From: Serratia marcescens subsp. marcescens ATCC 13880
GTDB taxonomy: Bacteria > Pseudomonadota > Gammaproteobacteria > Enterobacterales > Enterobacteriaceae
Direction: 5' to 3'
NCBI RefSeq assembly: GCF_017299535.1
Contig: NZ_CP071238.1
Location: 1,984,001-2,048,000, forward strand
Length of the DNA: 64,000 bases
The translations under genes and the position numbers were made by a program. The notes below the pieces were generated by a model that did not search any database, was not told the DNA's origin, and was given only the letters and a program-made list of their open reading frames with translations. This document shows, piece after piece, positions 6,994 through 15,540 of this stretch. How positions within the stretch are numbered: the first letter of the stretch is position 1; each line of letters starts with the position of its first letter.

Positions 6994-8715
6994 ATGACGG
7001 TTCAGGAAACATTCACTCGGCACCGCGCACGACAGCTTTACTGGCAGGGGTATCCGCCGGCGGAAATCGCGCGCCTGATGGGTATCAACCAGAACACGGT
7101 TTACGCCTGGAAGAAGCGCGACGAATGGGATGAAACGCCACCGATCCAGCGCGTCACCACCTCGATTGATGCGCGCCTGGTGCAGCTGACCGGCAAGGAC
7201 AAGAAGAGCGGCGGCGACTTCAAGGAAATCGACCTGCTGACGCGCCAGCTGAAGAAGCTGGACAACGGCACGCCGGCCACCCAGCCGAAAAAGAAGGTGC
7301 GCAAGAAGCAAAACTTCTTCTCTGAGTCGCAGATCGCGCAGCTGCGGCAGAACATCCTGGGGTCGCTGCACTGGCATCAGCAAGGCTGGTATGACAATCA
7401 CCACCACCGCAACCGGATGATCCTGAAGAGTCGCCAGGTGGGGGCGACTTGGTATTTTGCACGCGAGGCGCTGATCCGCGCGTTATCTGACGATGTGAAG
7501 TACAAGCACCAGCTCAACCAGATCTTTCTGTCGGCCAGCCGCCGGCAGGCGTACCAGTTCCGCAGCTTCATTCGTTCGGCCGCGGCGGAGGTCGACGTCG
7601 AGCTGAAGGGCGGCGATATGATCCAGCTGTTCAACGGCGCCGAGCTGCATTTCCTCGGCACGTCTGCAGCGACGGCGCAGTCCTACACCGGCAACCTGTT
7701 CTTTGACGAGTTTTTCTGGGTGGGCCAGTTCGCCAACCTGAAGAAGGTGGCCGGTGCGATGGCGACGCTGAAAGGGCTGACGCGTACCTACTTCTCCACG
7801 CCGTCGGCGGAAAGCCATGAAGCGTATCCGTTCTGGACAGGGGAGGCGTTCAACAAGGGGCGCGCCAGCAGTAGCCGCGTGGAGTTCGACACGTCCTGGA
7901 AGACGCTGAACAGCGGGCTGATGTGCCCGGACAAGATCTGGCGCCAGATCGTCACGTTGCAGGACGCCATCGATCACGGCTGGGATTTGACCGATATCGA
8001 TGAAATCCGCGACGAGAACAGCCCGGAGGAATACGACAACCTCTACGGCTGCCAGTTTATCCGCAACGGTGAATCGGCCTTTGACTACAACATGCTGCTG
8101 ACCTGCGGCGCTGATGGTTATGACGACTGGCTCGATTGGAAACCCTACGCCATGCGGCCGCTGGCCGATCGGCCGGTCTGGATTGGTTACGACCCGAACG
8201 GCGCCAGCGGGAAAGGTGACAGCGGGGCGATCTCCGTCAACGCCGTGCCGCTGGTCGCCGGTGGTAAGTTCCGCACCATCGAGACGCAGCGCATCCGCGG
8301 CATGGAGTTCGAGGCGCAGGCCAATCTGATCATTGGCATGCTGGATCGCTATAACGTGCAGCATATCGGCATTGACGGGCAGGGGATTGGCGAGGCGGTC
8401 TGGCAGTTGGTGAAGAAGAAGTTTCCGGCGGCGGTCTGCTACCAGTTCAACCCGGCCAGCAAGCGCATGCTGGTATTGAAGATGCAGCAACTGGTTCGCG
8501 GCGGTCGCTGGGAGTTCGACCGCGGGGAGCGTGACCTGATCACGGCATTCAGCGCGGTGCGCAAAGTGGTAACGCCTGGCGGGGTGATCACCTATGACAC
8601 CGACCGCAGCCGCGGCGTCAGCCATGGCGACCTTGCCTGGGCGACGATGCTGGCCATTATCAACGAGCCGCTGGGACAAGATGGCGGCAGCACAATGACG
8701 GTTATGGAGTATTAA
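6994..8715 (+). CDS. P: terminase large subunit gpP
   Basis: A 573-residue ATPase that drives DNA packaging. It has an N-terminal helix-turn-helix (about 14-41, ARQLYWQGYPPAEIARLMG), a deviant Walker A around residues 145-152 (KSRQVGAT) and Walker B at LFFDEF (D238/E239). The nuclease region follows (WIGYDPNGASGKGDSGA). The start at 6994 is preferred because GGGGAG precedes it; an in-frame ATG at 6982 has a poorer ribosome site. It is followed at once by Q. Confidence 0.9.
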   Translation: MTVQETFTRHRARQLYWQGYPPAEIARLMGINQNTVYAWKKRDEWDETPPIQRVTTSIDARLVQLTGKDKKSGGDFKEIDLLTRQLKKLDNGTPATQPKKKVRKKQNFFSESQIAQLRQNILGSLHWHQQGWYDNHHHRNRMILKSRQVGATWYFAREALIRALSDDVKYKHQLNQIFLSASRRQAYQFRSFIRSAAAEVDVELKGGDMIQLFNGAELHFLGTSAATAQSYTGNLFFDEFFWVGQFANLKKVAGAMATLKGLTRTYFSTPSAESHEAYPFWTGEAFNKGRASSSRVEFDTSWKTLNSGLMCPDKIWRQIVTLQDAIDHGWDLTDIDEIRDENSPEEYDNLYGCQFIRNGESAFDYNMLLTCGADGYDDWLDWKPYAMRPLADRPVWIGYDPNGASGKGDSGAISVNAVPLVAGGKFRTIETQRIRGMEFEAQANLIIGMLDRYNVQHIGIDGQGIGEAVWQLVKKKFPAAVCYQFNPASKRMLVLKMQQLVRGGRWEFDRGERDLITAFSAVRKVVTPGGVITYDTDRSRGVSHGDLAWATMLAIINEPLGQDGGSTMTVMEY

Positions 8716-8716
8716 C

Positions 8717-9772
8717 GTGAGCAAACGAAAATCACCGCGGCAGCGCCAGCAGCCCGCCGCAGACACGCAGCTTGATCTGGCGACCGAGCTGCAAAAACTC
8801 CCTGGCCTGAGTACCTTCTCCTTCGACGGCCCCTGGCCGGTTAGCTCGTCCTATGACCTGCTCGACTCGATGTACTGCGCCGACAACGGCCGCTACTACG
8901 ACACGCCGATCAGCTGGTACGGTCTGGCGCGCCAGTTCGGCCACGCCAGCTGGCACCAGTCGGCGCTGATATTCAAGCGTAACGTGCTGGCCGGTTGTTT
9001 CATCCCGCACAAGCTGCTGTCGCGCCAGGCGTTCTCGGCCTTCGCTATGGATTGGGTGGTGTTCGGCAATGCCTACCTGGAGCTGCGCCGTAACGTGTTA
9101 GGCGGGCCGCTGGCATTGCACCACACGCTGGCGAAGTACACGCGCCGCGGCTCTGACCTGGATACTTACTGGTTTATCCAGGCGGGGCTTGATGATTATC
9201 AGTTTCCTACCGGCGCCGTCTGCCATGTGATCAACCCGGACATTCACCAGGAGATCTACGGCATGCCGGAATACTTCGCGGGCCTGCTGTCCGCGAACCT
9301 TTCGCACTCGGCCGACACGTTCCGCAAGCTGTACTACGACAACGGCAGCCATGCCGGCTGCATCGTCTACGTCAACAGCGCCATCGCCGATCAGGAGAGC
9401 CTCGACAAGCTCAAGAAGACGCTGACCGACACGCGCCGCGGCGGAGCATTCAAAAACATCCTGCTGCACGCGCCGAACGGCGGTAAGGACTCGGTGCAGA
9501 TCCTGCCGTTCAGCCAGATCTCGGCCAAGGATGAATTCCTGGGCGTCAAGTCCGCTACACGTGACGATATCCTCGCCGCGCACCGCGTGCCGCCGCAGCT
9601 GATGGGCGCCATGCCGGAAGGTAACGGCACCTTCGGCGACGTGGAGAAGGCGGCGCGGGTGTTCGCAATCAACGAGCTGACGCCCATCATGGAAGCCATG
9701 AAGCACGTCAACGACTGGATGGGGGAGGAGGTGATCCGCTTCAACCCGTATGCACTGCTCGATGTAGAGTAA
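8717..9772 (+). CDS. Q: portal protein gpQ
   Basis: A 351-residue protein (P2: 344) that forms the dodecameric DNA entry ring. The start is GTG one base after the P stop. Conserved parts are FSFDGPWPVSSSYDLLD, HQSALIFKRNVLAG and the LAAHRVPPQLMGAMPEGNG motif typical of P2-family portals. It ends the rightward late operon, and the candidate cos site lies 230 bases beyond it, as in P2. Confidence 0.9.
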   Translation: MSKRKSPRQRQQPAADTQLDLATELQKLPGLSTFSFDGPWPVSSSYDLLDSMYCADNGRYYDTPISWYGLARQFGHASWHQSALIFKRNVLAGCFIPHKLLSRQAFSAFAMDWVVFGNAYLELRRNVLGGPLALHHTLAKYTRRGSDLDTYWFIQAGLDDYQFPTGAVCHVINPDIHQEIYGMPEYFAGLLSANLSHSADTFRKLYYDNGSHAGCIVYVNSAIADQESLDKLKKTLTDTRRGGAFKNILLHAPNGGKDSVQILPFSQISAKDEFLGVKSATRDDILAAHRVPPQLMGAMPEGNGTFGDVEKAARVFAINELTPIMEAMKHVNDWMGEEVIRFNPYALLDVE

Positions 9773-10002
9773 CTCCGGCGCTGCAGCACGGCCGCCGCTG
9801 TCTATGGCGGCCATCCCCTGACAAGTAGCCCCATCACGCGCCACGCCCATCACTTCGAACTGCTCCCCACCGCCAGCCGCGCTATGCGGGCCGCTGGCGC
9901 GTTAACGCCTGTTCATCACCTCAATAGCACCACGACGGCGAGAGCCCCACAGCGGCCCATTCAGGCAACACACGACCCCCTTCCCATACCCCAAAGCGCG
10001 CG

Positions 10003-10021
10003 CTTGCTCCCCCGCCTCGCC
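10003..10021 (-). other. candidate cos site
   Basis: On the minus strand this reads GGCGAGGCGGGGGAGCAAG. The first 12 bases equal those of the 19-base P2 cohesive end as I remember it (GGCGAGGCGGGGAAAGCAC). It sits between Q and the cargo slot, where P2 has cos. The 411-base stretch 9773-10183 holds no convincing gene. Exact nick positions cannot be read from sequence. Confidence 0.6.
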
Positions 10022-10066
10022 TGCGCGCCTCACACCCTCTTTTTTGTGCAAGATCCAAAGTAGATC

Positions 10067-10094
10067 GAACCCGCGCCAGTACTGGCGCAGGTTC
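10067..10094. repeat. 28-bp near-perfect palindrome beside cos
   Basis: The core GCGCCAGTACTGGCGC (10073-10088) is a perfect 16-base palindrome. Flanking GAACC and GGTTC extend it to 28 bases with one mismatched pair. There is no T-run, so a plain terminator is unlikely. It may be a protein-binding or packaging element between cos and the cargo genes. Confidence 0.6.
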
Positions 10095-10183
10095 GCAATA
10101 GGGGAGATCGAATTATTGTGCAAAATTATGCGCTATTGTGCAGTTTGAAGAACAATAAAAAATGACTCTGATGGCCTTGGTTT

Positions 10184-10822
10184 TTACCTTCCCCATTCCC
10201 TTTCAGGAAGTCGGTCTTTGAAAGCAAGGTAATCATAAAACTCACGTGTGTGGGAAAAAATACATTCACACATAGCAGCGCCAGCGTTGGAAAGAGCCAG
10301 CTTCAGCATACCGTCAGGCTTAGGGTTGCTCACCAAATTAGCATAAACCTGGGCCTGATCTGTGCCGTGAACACATAATAGAAGTGATGACTCAAATGTA
10401 ACCACTGCATCCAATAAACGCTGATGAACAACAGCAAGTGCTGGTTGATTGGCAACGATTGCAGTCAAACAGCGGCGATCTCCTGTCATGAAGATTGCCT
10501 CGGGATTCTCTATGCACGATGCAAGTAGTAGCTGTTCGCCTACATCAATTCCAGGCACACTCCCTAGAAGCTCGATTAGCTGGGAATCTTGGACTTCAGG
10601 GATATCCTGTACAGACCCGATGAATGCTCCCAGTTGCTCATAAACAACCTGGCTACCACATTTCCTGATTGCCTTATCAGGATTTTGCGGAAGTAGCTGA
10701 AAACGGGCTGCGGGGTTAATAAAGATCTGTTCGGGGGGTTGATTAAAAACTACTGGCAGCTGTGGCAACAGATTGCACTGTGCCAGCTTTAAAATGACAT
10801 CATTGTCAGAAAGAACAATCAC
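10184..10822 (-). CDS. PIN-like nuclease, second gene of cargo pair
   Basis: A 212-residue protein I place in the PIN-like nuclease group from its pattern. It starts IVLSDNDVILKLAQCNLL (D6/D8), has a central IDVGEQLLLASC (D93, E96) and then IFMTGDRRC (D115). This spacing of acidic residues fits a metal-dependent PIN fold that would cleave RNA. The GTG start lies three bases after the stop of the metalloprotease gene (TGA TAA GTG) with GGGGAG upstream, so the two are translated as a unit. The gene occupies the P2 old/tin cargo position and is AT-richer than the late genes. It could be a toxin or a defence effector. The exact subfamily is unknown to me. Confidence 0.65.
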   Translation of the reverse strand: MIVLSDNDVILKLAQCNLLPQLPVVFNQPPEQIFINPAARFQLLPQNPDKAIRKCGSQVVYEQLGAFIGSVQDIPEVQDSQLIELLGSVPGIDVGEQLLLASCIENPEAIFMTGDRRCLTAIVANQPALAVVHQRLLDAVVTFESSLLLCVHGTDQAQVYANLVSNPKPDGMLKLALSNAGAAMCECIFSHTREFYDYLAFKDRLPEREWGR

Positions 10823-10825
10823 TTA

Positions 10826-11824
10826 TCACTCCCCGATTAGATTTTCTAAAACCTTAAGATCATCTTCGTGGATATTTTCTAAATCCATCCCGCTTTTCAT
10901 CATGGCCCTCACAAAGTCCTGATCTGATTCTTTACCAGCACAGAGCGATTTAACCGCGTTAACAGCAGCGCCCCAGCAGTTCTGAGCGAAACCATAATTT
11001 AAGGCGATGTGAGTAGGGTCAATGTGATTGTCACTACCATATTTTTGAGCCGCCCGAGCCAGACTAGCCCCATTCAACCGGCCAGCTGTAGGAACGATAC
11101 GCAAAGACTTCTGTCCCGAAATAACCAGGAAGGCAAATTCGTTGGCTTCTTTCTCTATGTTGTCAGTCGAAGCATTTTCAATTTTTGCATCAACATGACA
11201 TTGCCCGTTTTCTGCGTTCAGATGACCTCTGGCGATGTGGCCTAACTCATGCGCAAGGTCGAACAGCATATAGCCATACTTCTGCGGTTGAGTAAGAACT
11301 ATCACCGGGCGCCCGTGGCTCATTAGCGCCAGTCCGGCCATTTTCTTGGCCGCTTGAGGGAAGGATTTTAGAAAAACAACAGGAATACCAATTGAATGGC
11401 AGTACGATACCAAACTATCAAGCGATACCCATGATTCCTTAGCAAGGATTTTTGCTCTTATCGCCAAAGGATCCAGCACGGCACTAGCATCGTAAGGAGT
11501 TTTGAAATTAGATGTGACAATGCCAGCCGCAGTATAGGCAACAGCAGTCGCAATATCTAAATCGTTCTCGGCTACATTTTGTCGATGTTTGTATTTATGG
11601 TTGCCACCAAAATTGAAACATACGCCATCACTGCCATCTTTCAGACTATCAGGGAGAATGCTAAACATACGTGCGAGATGCAGGTACGCATATTGGCGCC
11701 CTGATGGGGTTTCAGCAAGCTTCTCATCCCACCAATCAGGCAACAACCTGCGGATGTAAGAGAGATTAAACCCGGCCCTGCCGAATTTAGAATAAATTTG
11801 ACTCATCTGATTATGGTTCGTCAT
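10826..11824 (-). CDS. ImmA/IrrE-type zinc metalloprotease, first gene of cargo pair
   Basis: A 332-residue protein with the HExxH motif at H192-E193-x2-H196 (FDLAHELGHIARGHL) and a downstream E224-x2-A-N-E-F-A motif giving the third zinc ligand, as in ImmA/IrrE peptidases. The N-terminal region (FNLSYIRRLLPDWWDEKLA) resembles the helical domain of larger ImmA/IrrE proteins from toxin-antitoxin-like pairs. The ATG has a strong AGGAGG (11830-11835 on the plus strand). An AT-rich 148-base leader separates it from A, so it probably has its own promoter. Family members cleave repressors or antitoxins. Here it could sense infection and release the PIN partner, which is inference. Confidence 0.82.
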   Translation of the reverse strand: MTNHNQMSQIYSKFGRAGFNLSYIRRLLPDWWDEKLAETPSGRQYAYLHLARMFSILPDSLKDGSDGVCFNFGGNHKYKHRQNVAENDLDIATAVAYTAAGIVTSNFKTPYDASAVLDPLAIRAKILAKESWVSLDSLVSYCHSIGIPVVFLKSFPQAAKKMAGLALMSHGRPVIVLTQPQKYGYMLFDLAHELGHIARGHLNAENGQCHVDAKIENASTDNIEKEANEFAFLVISGQKSLRIVPTAGRLNGASLARAAQKYGSDNHIDPTHIALNYGFAQNCWGAAVNAVKSLCAGKESDQDFVRAMMKSGMDLENIHEDDLKVLENLIGE

Positions 11825-11972
11825 AAGAGCCTCCTAACTGCGTGTGTAAGCGAAATGCCATTTATTATTAGCTTAGTTATGACACAAAAACGCGCACACT
11901 ATAAGCAGAAAACGACAAAATTCATAATGTTTTCGGTTGTGTTATTTGTGTGTAGCTTCAAGTTAGAACCGG

Positions 11973-14396
11973 TTATATCAGCTTAGTTCCGTGAAAACTC
12001 AGGTTCACTTGGCCGTTAGCAAACTCCTGCGATGACCGTGCTCGATGCTTTTTCAGCTCAAACACTCGGCTCATGATGGCGCTGCGTTTTTCCGCGTAGC
12101 TGGCCGGCGCCTCGCGGATGGTTCCATCGGCGCCAGCCCGCCAGCGCTTGCCGTTCAGCGACAATTCATCACCGCCGGCCAGCTTTTTCGCTTCCAGCTC
12201 GGTCAGTTCCAGGCCGATCGAAACCGCGAAATCGGTTAGCCGCTCGAGATGCTGCGCCGATTTTTCGGCACGTTGGTGCTGCGAGGGCTGCTTGCTTCGC
12301 GTTTTTTTCTCTTCTGCTATCAGGTATTCGTTGAAGGCCCGCCGTTCTCGGCGCGTCATCCCCTCAAAATCGCCCCCAGGCGGCCAGCTGGCACAGCCAT
12401 TTGCATCTATATCAGGGGGCAAAAGGCCGGAATTACTGCCCTGTCTGTCTTCCTCCTGCTGCGTTCCGCGTACAGTTATTGACAGAACTCCGAGGGGCGG
12501 CGCTGCCGCCTGAAGGTCAACGGCCAAAACCGGATCGGCGCCAGCTGGCACAATCTTGTAAGTGATTAGGCGGGTATAAACCGTCGCCTGAATGCCCGAT
12601 AGCGGAGAATAAACGCCGATGATTTTGCTGATGTCGTCGCCGTAATCGTTGCCGTTCTCGGTGGTTTCATAAGCAAGGCGCACGCGAAGGTTGTGGCGCT
12701 CAACCAAAGGGCCGCCCTGGGCTTCGGTATATCCCACCCAGTCATCGCCATCCGCAGCAATGTGCGCAGGGGAAATCTGCGGATAAAGGAACAGATCGCG
12801 ACCGGGCATGCGGCGCAACTCGCGGTATACCGTGACCGGGGCGCCGCCAATCTGCTGAAACTGACGAATACGCCAGCGCGACGCCCAGGCGTTCACGCGC
12901 TTGGCGATATCCTTCAGCGGTTCGCCGGTGTCATGATCCAGCTCGTCGTCAAGGGCGTACCCGTCGATATTTTTCGAAATGTATTTCGCGATGTAGCCCG
13001 TGGCGGAGCCGAATTGCTCATCCATTGGCTTAACGCTGAAACGGTATTCGGCGGCGCCTGGTTCATCGCCATCAACCTGCAGCGCGTAGCGGCGGAAGAT
13101 GTCGCGGGCCTGCTCGATGTGCTCAGGCTTGAGGAACAGCAACAAATGCCAGTGCGGGGTTTCGTCGTGGTGCGGCTCGGTGACGCGGAAGCCGAACACG
13201 CGAATGCCGGCGCGCTTCCACGATGCCCGCACCTTTGACCAGACCTTGCAAAGATAGCGCTGGGTTTCGCGCGGGCTGGCGCCGCGGTATTTGTTATTGC
13301 GGCGCCCGGTCTTACTTTGCATCGCGTGATACTTCGACGGAGCCGTCAGCGTGTAAAACTCGCCAGCCAGTTCGCGGGCCTTCGCCAAATCTTCAAAACC
13401 GCGCATGCGGTTCATTAACTCGGCGCGCTTAACCGCAGGATTGGCGACGCTGCCGTCCACCTTGTCGATGAGCGAAACGCGCTCGCCGGTGTCCACGTCT
13501 TCCAGTTCCCGCGACTTCAAAAACTCGCGGTTGGCTTTCTTCTGGGCGTGCCATTCTTTCAGGCATGGATCGCTGCAGTAGGGCGTTGCCTTATCGCTGA
13601 CATAGCCGGCGGCGATCATGAGGTGCTCGCGCCACTGGTCATGCAGGCGGCGCAAACGGCGCAACCACCATGCCGGTGATTCGAGGCGCGCGACGGCGCG
13701 CGTTGCATCTTCCGCGCTCAACTGTCCGCTGCAATATTGCTGCCAGCCCGGAGCGAACATATTCAGGCTCTGGGTTAAATACCCGATGCGGCCATAGGCA
13801 TAGATCACGGCAAAGGCCAGATCGTCAGCGGCGGCGGCCCAGTAATCGCAGAGGCGCACAAACTCGCCTGTCATGCAGTCGGCCAGCCTGTGCGCCAGGC
13901 GTTTGAGGTCTTTTTTCCCGCTGTACGGGATGCGGAAGAAATCATCGCGGAAGGCGATCAGCGCCGGCGGCACCTGGCCGATCTGGTACTGTTCGTTGAC
14001 TGCATCGATGCGCGGCAGGACGTGGCGCTCAAAGGTATTGACCAGCCAGCCGTTGGCGGCCTTCATTCCTTTGCTTTGCTCGAGGCTGTTCAGGCGCTGG
14101 GTGTAATAGCGTCGGACATACTGGGGAAGAGCGGCCAGCCGCCGGCGCAGGCGACGTGGCGCGGGATCGGCAACGCGCGACTGACCGGCGATATCAAACA
14201 GGGGAACGCGCACCGGCTCGCCGGCGTGGTTGGTGGCACCGAATAACTGGATCGATGCCGGTTCGTCGGCACGCTCGGTGACGATGGCGTCGCGCTTGGC
14301 GTTCCAGGAGTATGCGTATTCAAAAGCAACCGCGCCGCTGCCCGGATAGGGTAGCGGCGGGGAAGGTTGGTGCCGTCCGCGTGCGTTGCTTGTCAT
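11973..14396 (-). CDS. A: rolling-circle replication initiator gpA (HUH nuclease)
   Basis: An 807-residue protein (P2 A: 761) that nicks the phage origin and starts rolling-circle replication. The HUH motif is H415-W-H417 in ETPHWHLLLFL. The tyrosine pair is Y468-IAK-Y472 in SATGYIAKYISKN, matching P2 Tyr450/Tyr454. A four-Cys-type segment lies near 273-283 (PYCSDPCLKEW). The ATG (14394-14396) overlaps the previous gene as ATGA; an in-frame extension to 14594 is antisense-like and rejected. In P2 the origin lies inside A; I could not place it here. Confidence 0.9.
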   Translation of the reverse strand: MTSNARGRHQPSPPLPYPGSGAVAFEYAYSWNAKRDAIVTERADEPASIQLFGATNHAGEPVRVPLFDIAGQSRVADPAPRRLRRRLAALPQYVRRYYTQRLNSLEQSKGMKAANGWLVNTFERHVLPRIDAVNEQYQIGQVPPALIAFRDDFFRIPYSGKKDLKRLAHRLADCMTGEFVRLCDYWAAAADDLAFAVIYAYGRIGYLTQSLNMFAPGWQQYCSGQLSAEDATRAVARLESPAWWLRRLRRLHDQWREHLMIAAGYVSDKATPYCSDPCLKEWHAQKKANREFLKSRELEDVDTGERVSLIDKVDGSVANPAVKRAELMNRMRGFEDLAKARELAGEFYTLTAPSKYHAMQSKTGRRNNKYRGASPRETQRYLCKVWSKVRASWKRAGIRVFGFRVTEPHHDETPHWHLLLFLKPEHIEQARDIFRRYALQVDGDEPGAAEYRFSVKPMDEQFGSATGYIAKYISKNIDGYALDDELDHDTGEPLKDIAKRVNAWASRWRIRQFQQIGGAPVTVYRELRRMPGRDLFLYPQISPAHIAADGDDWVGYTEAQGGPLVERHNLRVRLAYETTENGNDYGDDISKIIGVYSPLSGIQATVYTRLITYKIVPAGADPVLAVDLQAAAPPLGVLSITVRGTQQEEDRQGSNSGLLPPDIDANGCASWPPGGDFEGMTRRERRAFNEYLIAEEKKTRSKQPSQHQRAEKSAQHLERLTDFAVSIGLELTELEAKKLAGGDELSLNGKRWRAGADGTIREAPASYAEKRSAIMSRVFELKKHRARSSQEFANGQVNLSFHGTKLI

Positions 14397-14722
14397 TCCC
14401 TTTGACCTGGCGCTGCTGCCAGCATCGCGGCATAGATGTTGCCGAAGTTCACGCAGAAACTTTCGTCGGCGTTGAACGTGACATCGTCGCAGTTCATGGC
14501 GGCGGCGATCATGTCTTCGGTTGGCTCTACTGGCACAAACTGGTAATCGCCACCTCCAGTTTGAGCGAGTATTGCAGCGCGACAGGCATCCCATATTGTT
14601 TGAGGATCAGCGCCGCATTCAACAAATCCTTCGCACTCTGTGTAAATCACGTCAAAGACAGATTTCGGCACGGTTTTCGGTATTGCTAGGGTTGGCTTCG
14701 GTTGTGTGGTTTTGGTGCTCAT
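14393..14722 (-). CDS. early-operon protein of unknown function
   Basis: A 109-residue protein that I do not recognise. The N-terminus is Lys/Pro/Thr-rich (KTTQPKPTLAIPKTVPKS). The rest is acidic with five Cys and a VPVEPTEDMIAAAMN helix. Its start overlaps the Dam gene (ATGA) and its end overlaps A (ATGA), so it is co-translated with both. Confidence 0.7.
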   Translation of the reverse strand: MSTKTTQPKPTLAIPKTVPKSVFDVIYTECEGFVECGADPQTIWDACRAAILAQTGGGDYQFVPVEPTEDMIAAAMNCDDVTFNADESFCVNFGNIYAAMLAAAPGQRE

Positions 14723-15540
14723 GCGGATGCCTTCATAGTTGCGATTATCTCGCCAACGTCTGCGCGGCTGGCAGCTTTGGCGCTGACAGAGCGGCGGGCG
14801 GTGATCGAGGTGATAGCGAAATCGGCGTACAGTGCTTTGGCTGCGTCCGTCTCGCTGTTCGAGGCAACGACGTGGCGGCCCAGCTTGGCGGCGATACGTA
14901 GCATGCGCGCCAGCTTGCGCTGCTGCTCGCTGGTAAAGCCGTCAGTGTGATAGCTGGTAAAGCTGGCGGTGGCGCTGGCTGGGATGTACGGCGGATCGCA
15001 ATAAATCACGTCGCCGGCCTGGGCCATCCTGATCGCTTCTGGGAAGCTGCAGCACAGGAAAATAGCTTTCTTGGCCTGCGCCTTTTCTGCGAAGGCTCTG
15101 ATCTCGTCTTCTGGGAAGTAGGGCGCTTTTCGATGACCGAACGGCGAATTAAACTCGCCGCTCAGGTTGTAGCGGCAAACGCCGTTGAAGGTGTGGCGGT
15201 TCAGGTAAAGGAACTGCGCAGCACGGTAGATGAAATTGCTGTCACAGCGCAGATTGAAGTCAGCGCGCACGCCGTAATAGCCCTCCTGATCCGGGTGTGC
15301 GTTGAACAGATGGCGCGCTTCGCGGATCAGCACCTCAGGATGGTTTTTGGCGACGTTGTGGAAGTTGATCAGATCGCTGTTGATATCGCACAGCAGATAA
15401 CTGTCATAGTCGGTATTGAGAAAAACCGCGCCGGAGCCGACGAACGGCTCAACCAGGCGCTTACCTTCCGGCAGGTGCTGGCGCAGCGTGTCGATAATGC
15501 GGGCTTTGCTGCCGAGCCACTTCAGCGCCGTGCGGTTCAT
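14719..15540 (-). CDS. dam: DNA adenine methylase (Dam-type, phage)
   Basis: A 273-residue class D12 N6-adenine methyltransferase. It has the target/AdoMet region MNRTALKWLGSKARI, the glycine motif EPFVGSGAVFLN (motif I) and the catalytic DPPY in VIYCDPPYIPAS (motif IV). The target is probably GATC. It lies in the early operon between a DnaQ-like exonuclease and A, overlapping both neighbours by 4 bases. Phage Dam may protect DNA from host nucleases or tune replication; this is inference. Confidence 0.88.
   Translation of the reverse strand: MNRTALKWLGSKARIIDTLRQHLPEGKRLVEPFVGSGAVFLNTDYDSYLLCDINSDLINFHNVAKNHPEVLIREARHLFNAHPDQEGYYGVRADFNLRCDSNFIYRAAQFLYLNRHTFNGVCRYNLSGEFNSPFGHRKAPYFPEDEIRAFAEKAQAKKAIFLCCSFPEAIRMAQAGDVIYCDPPYIPASATASFTSYHTDGFTSEQQRKLARMLRIAAKLGRHVVASNSETDAAKALYADFAITSITARRSVSAKAASRADVGEIIATMKASA

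Noticed and set aside
9902..10123. 73-codon minus-strand frame between Q and the cargo genes
   Set aside because: It overlaps the cos-like sequence and the palindrome, has no good ribosome site and no recognisable domain; conservation here is better explained by cos.
14397..14594. N-terminal extension of the A protein
   Set aside because: The ATG at 14394-14396 overlaps the upstream stop in the ATGA pattern of the whole operon; the extension is Arg/Cys-rich and lies antisense-like within the upstream gene.
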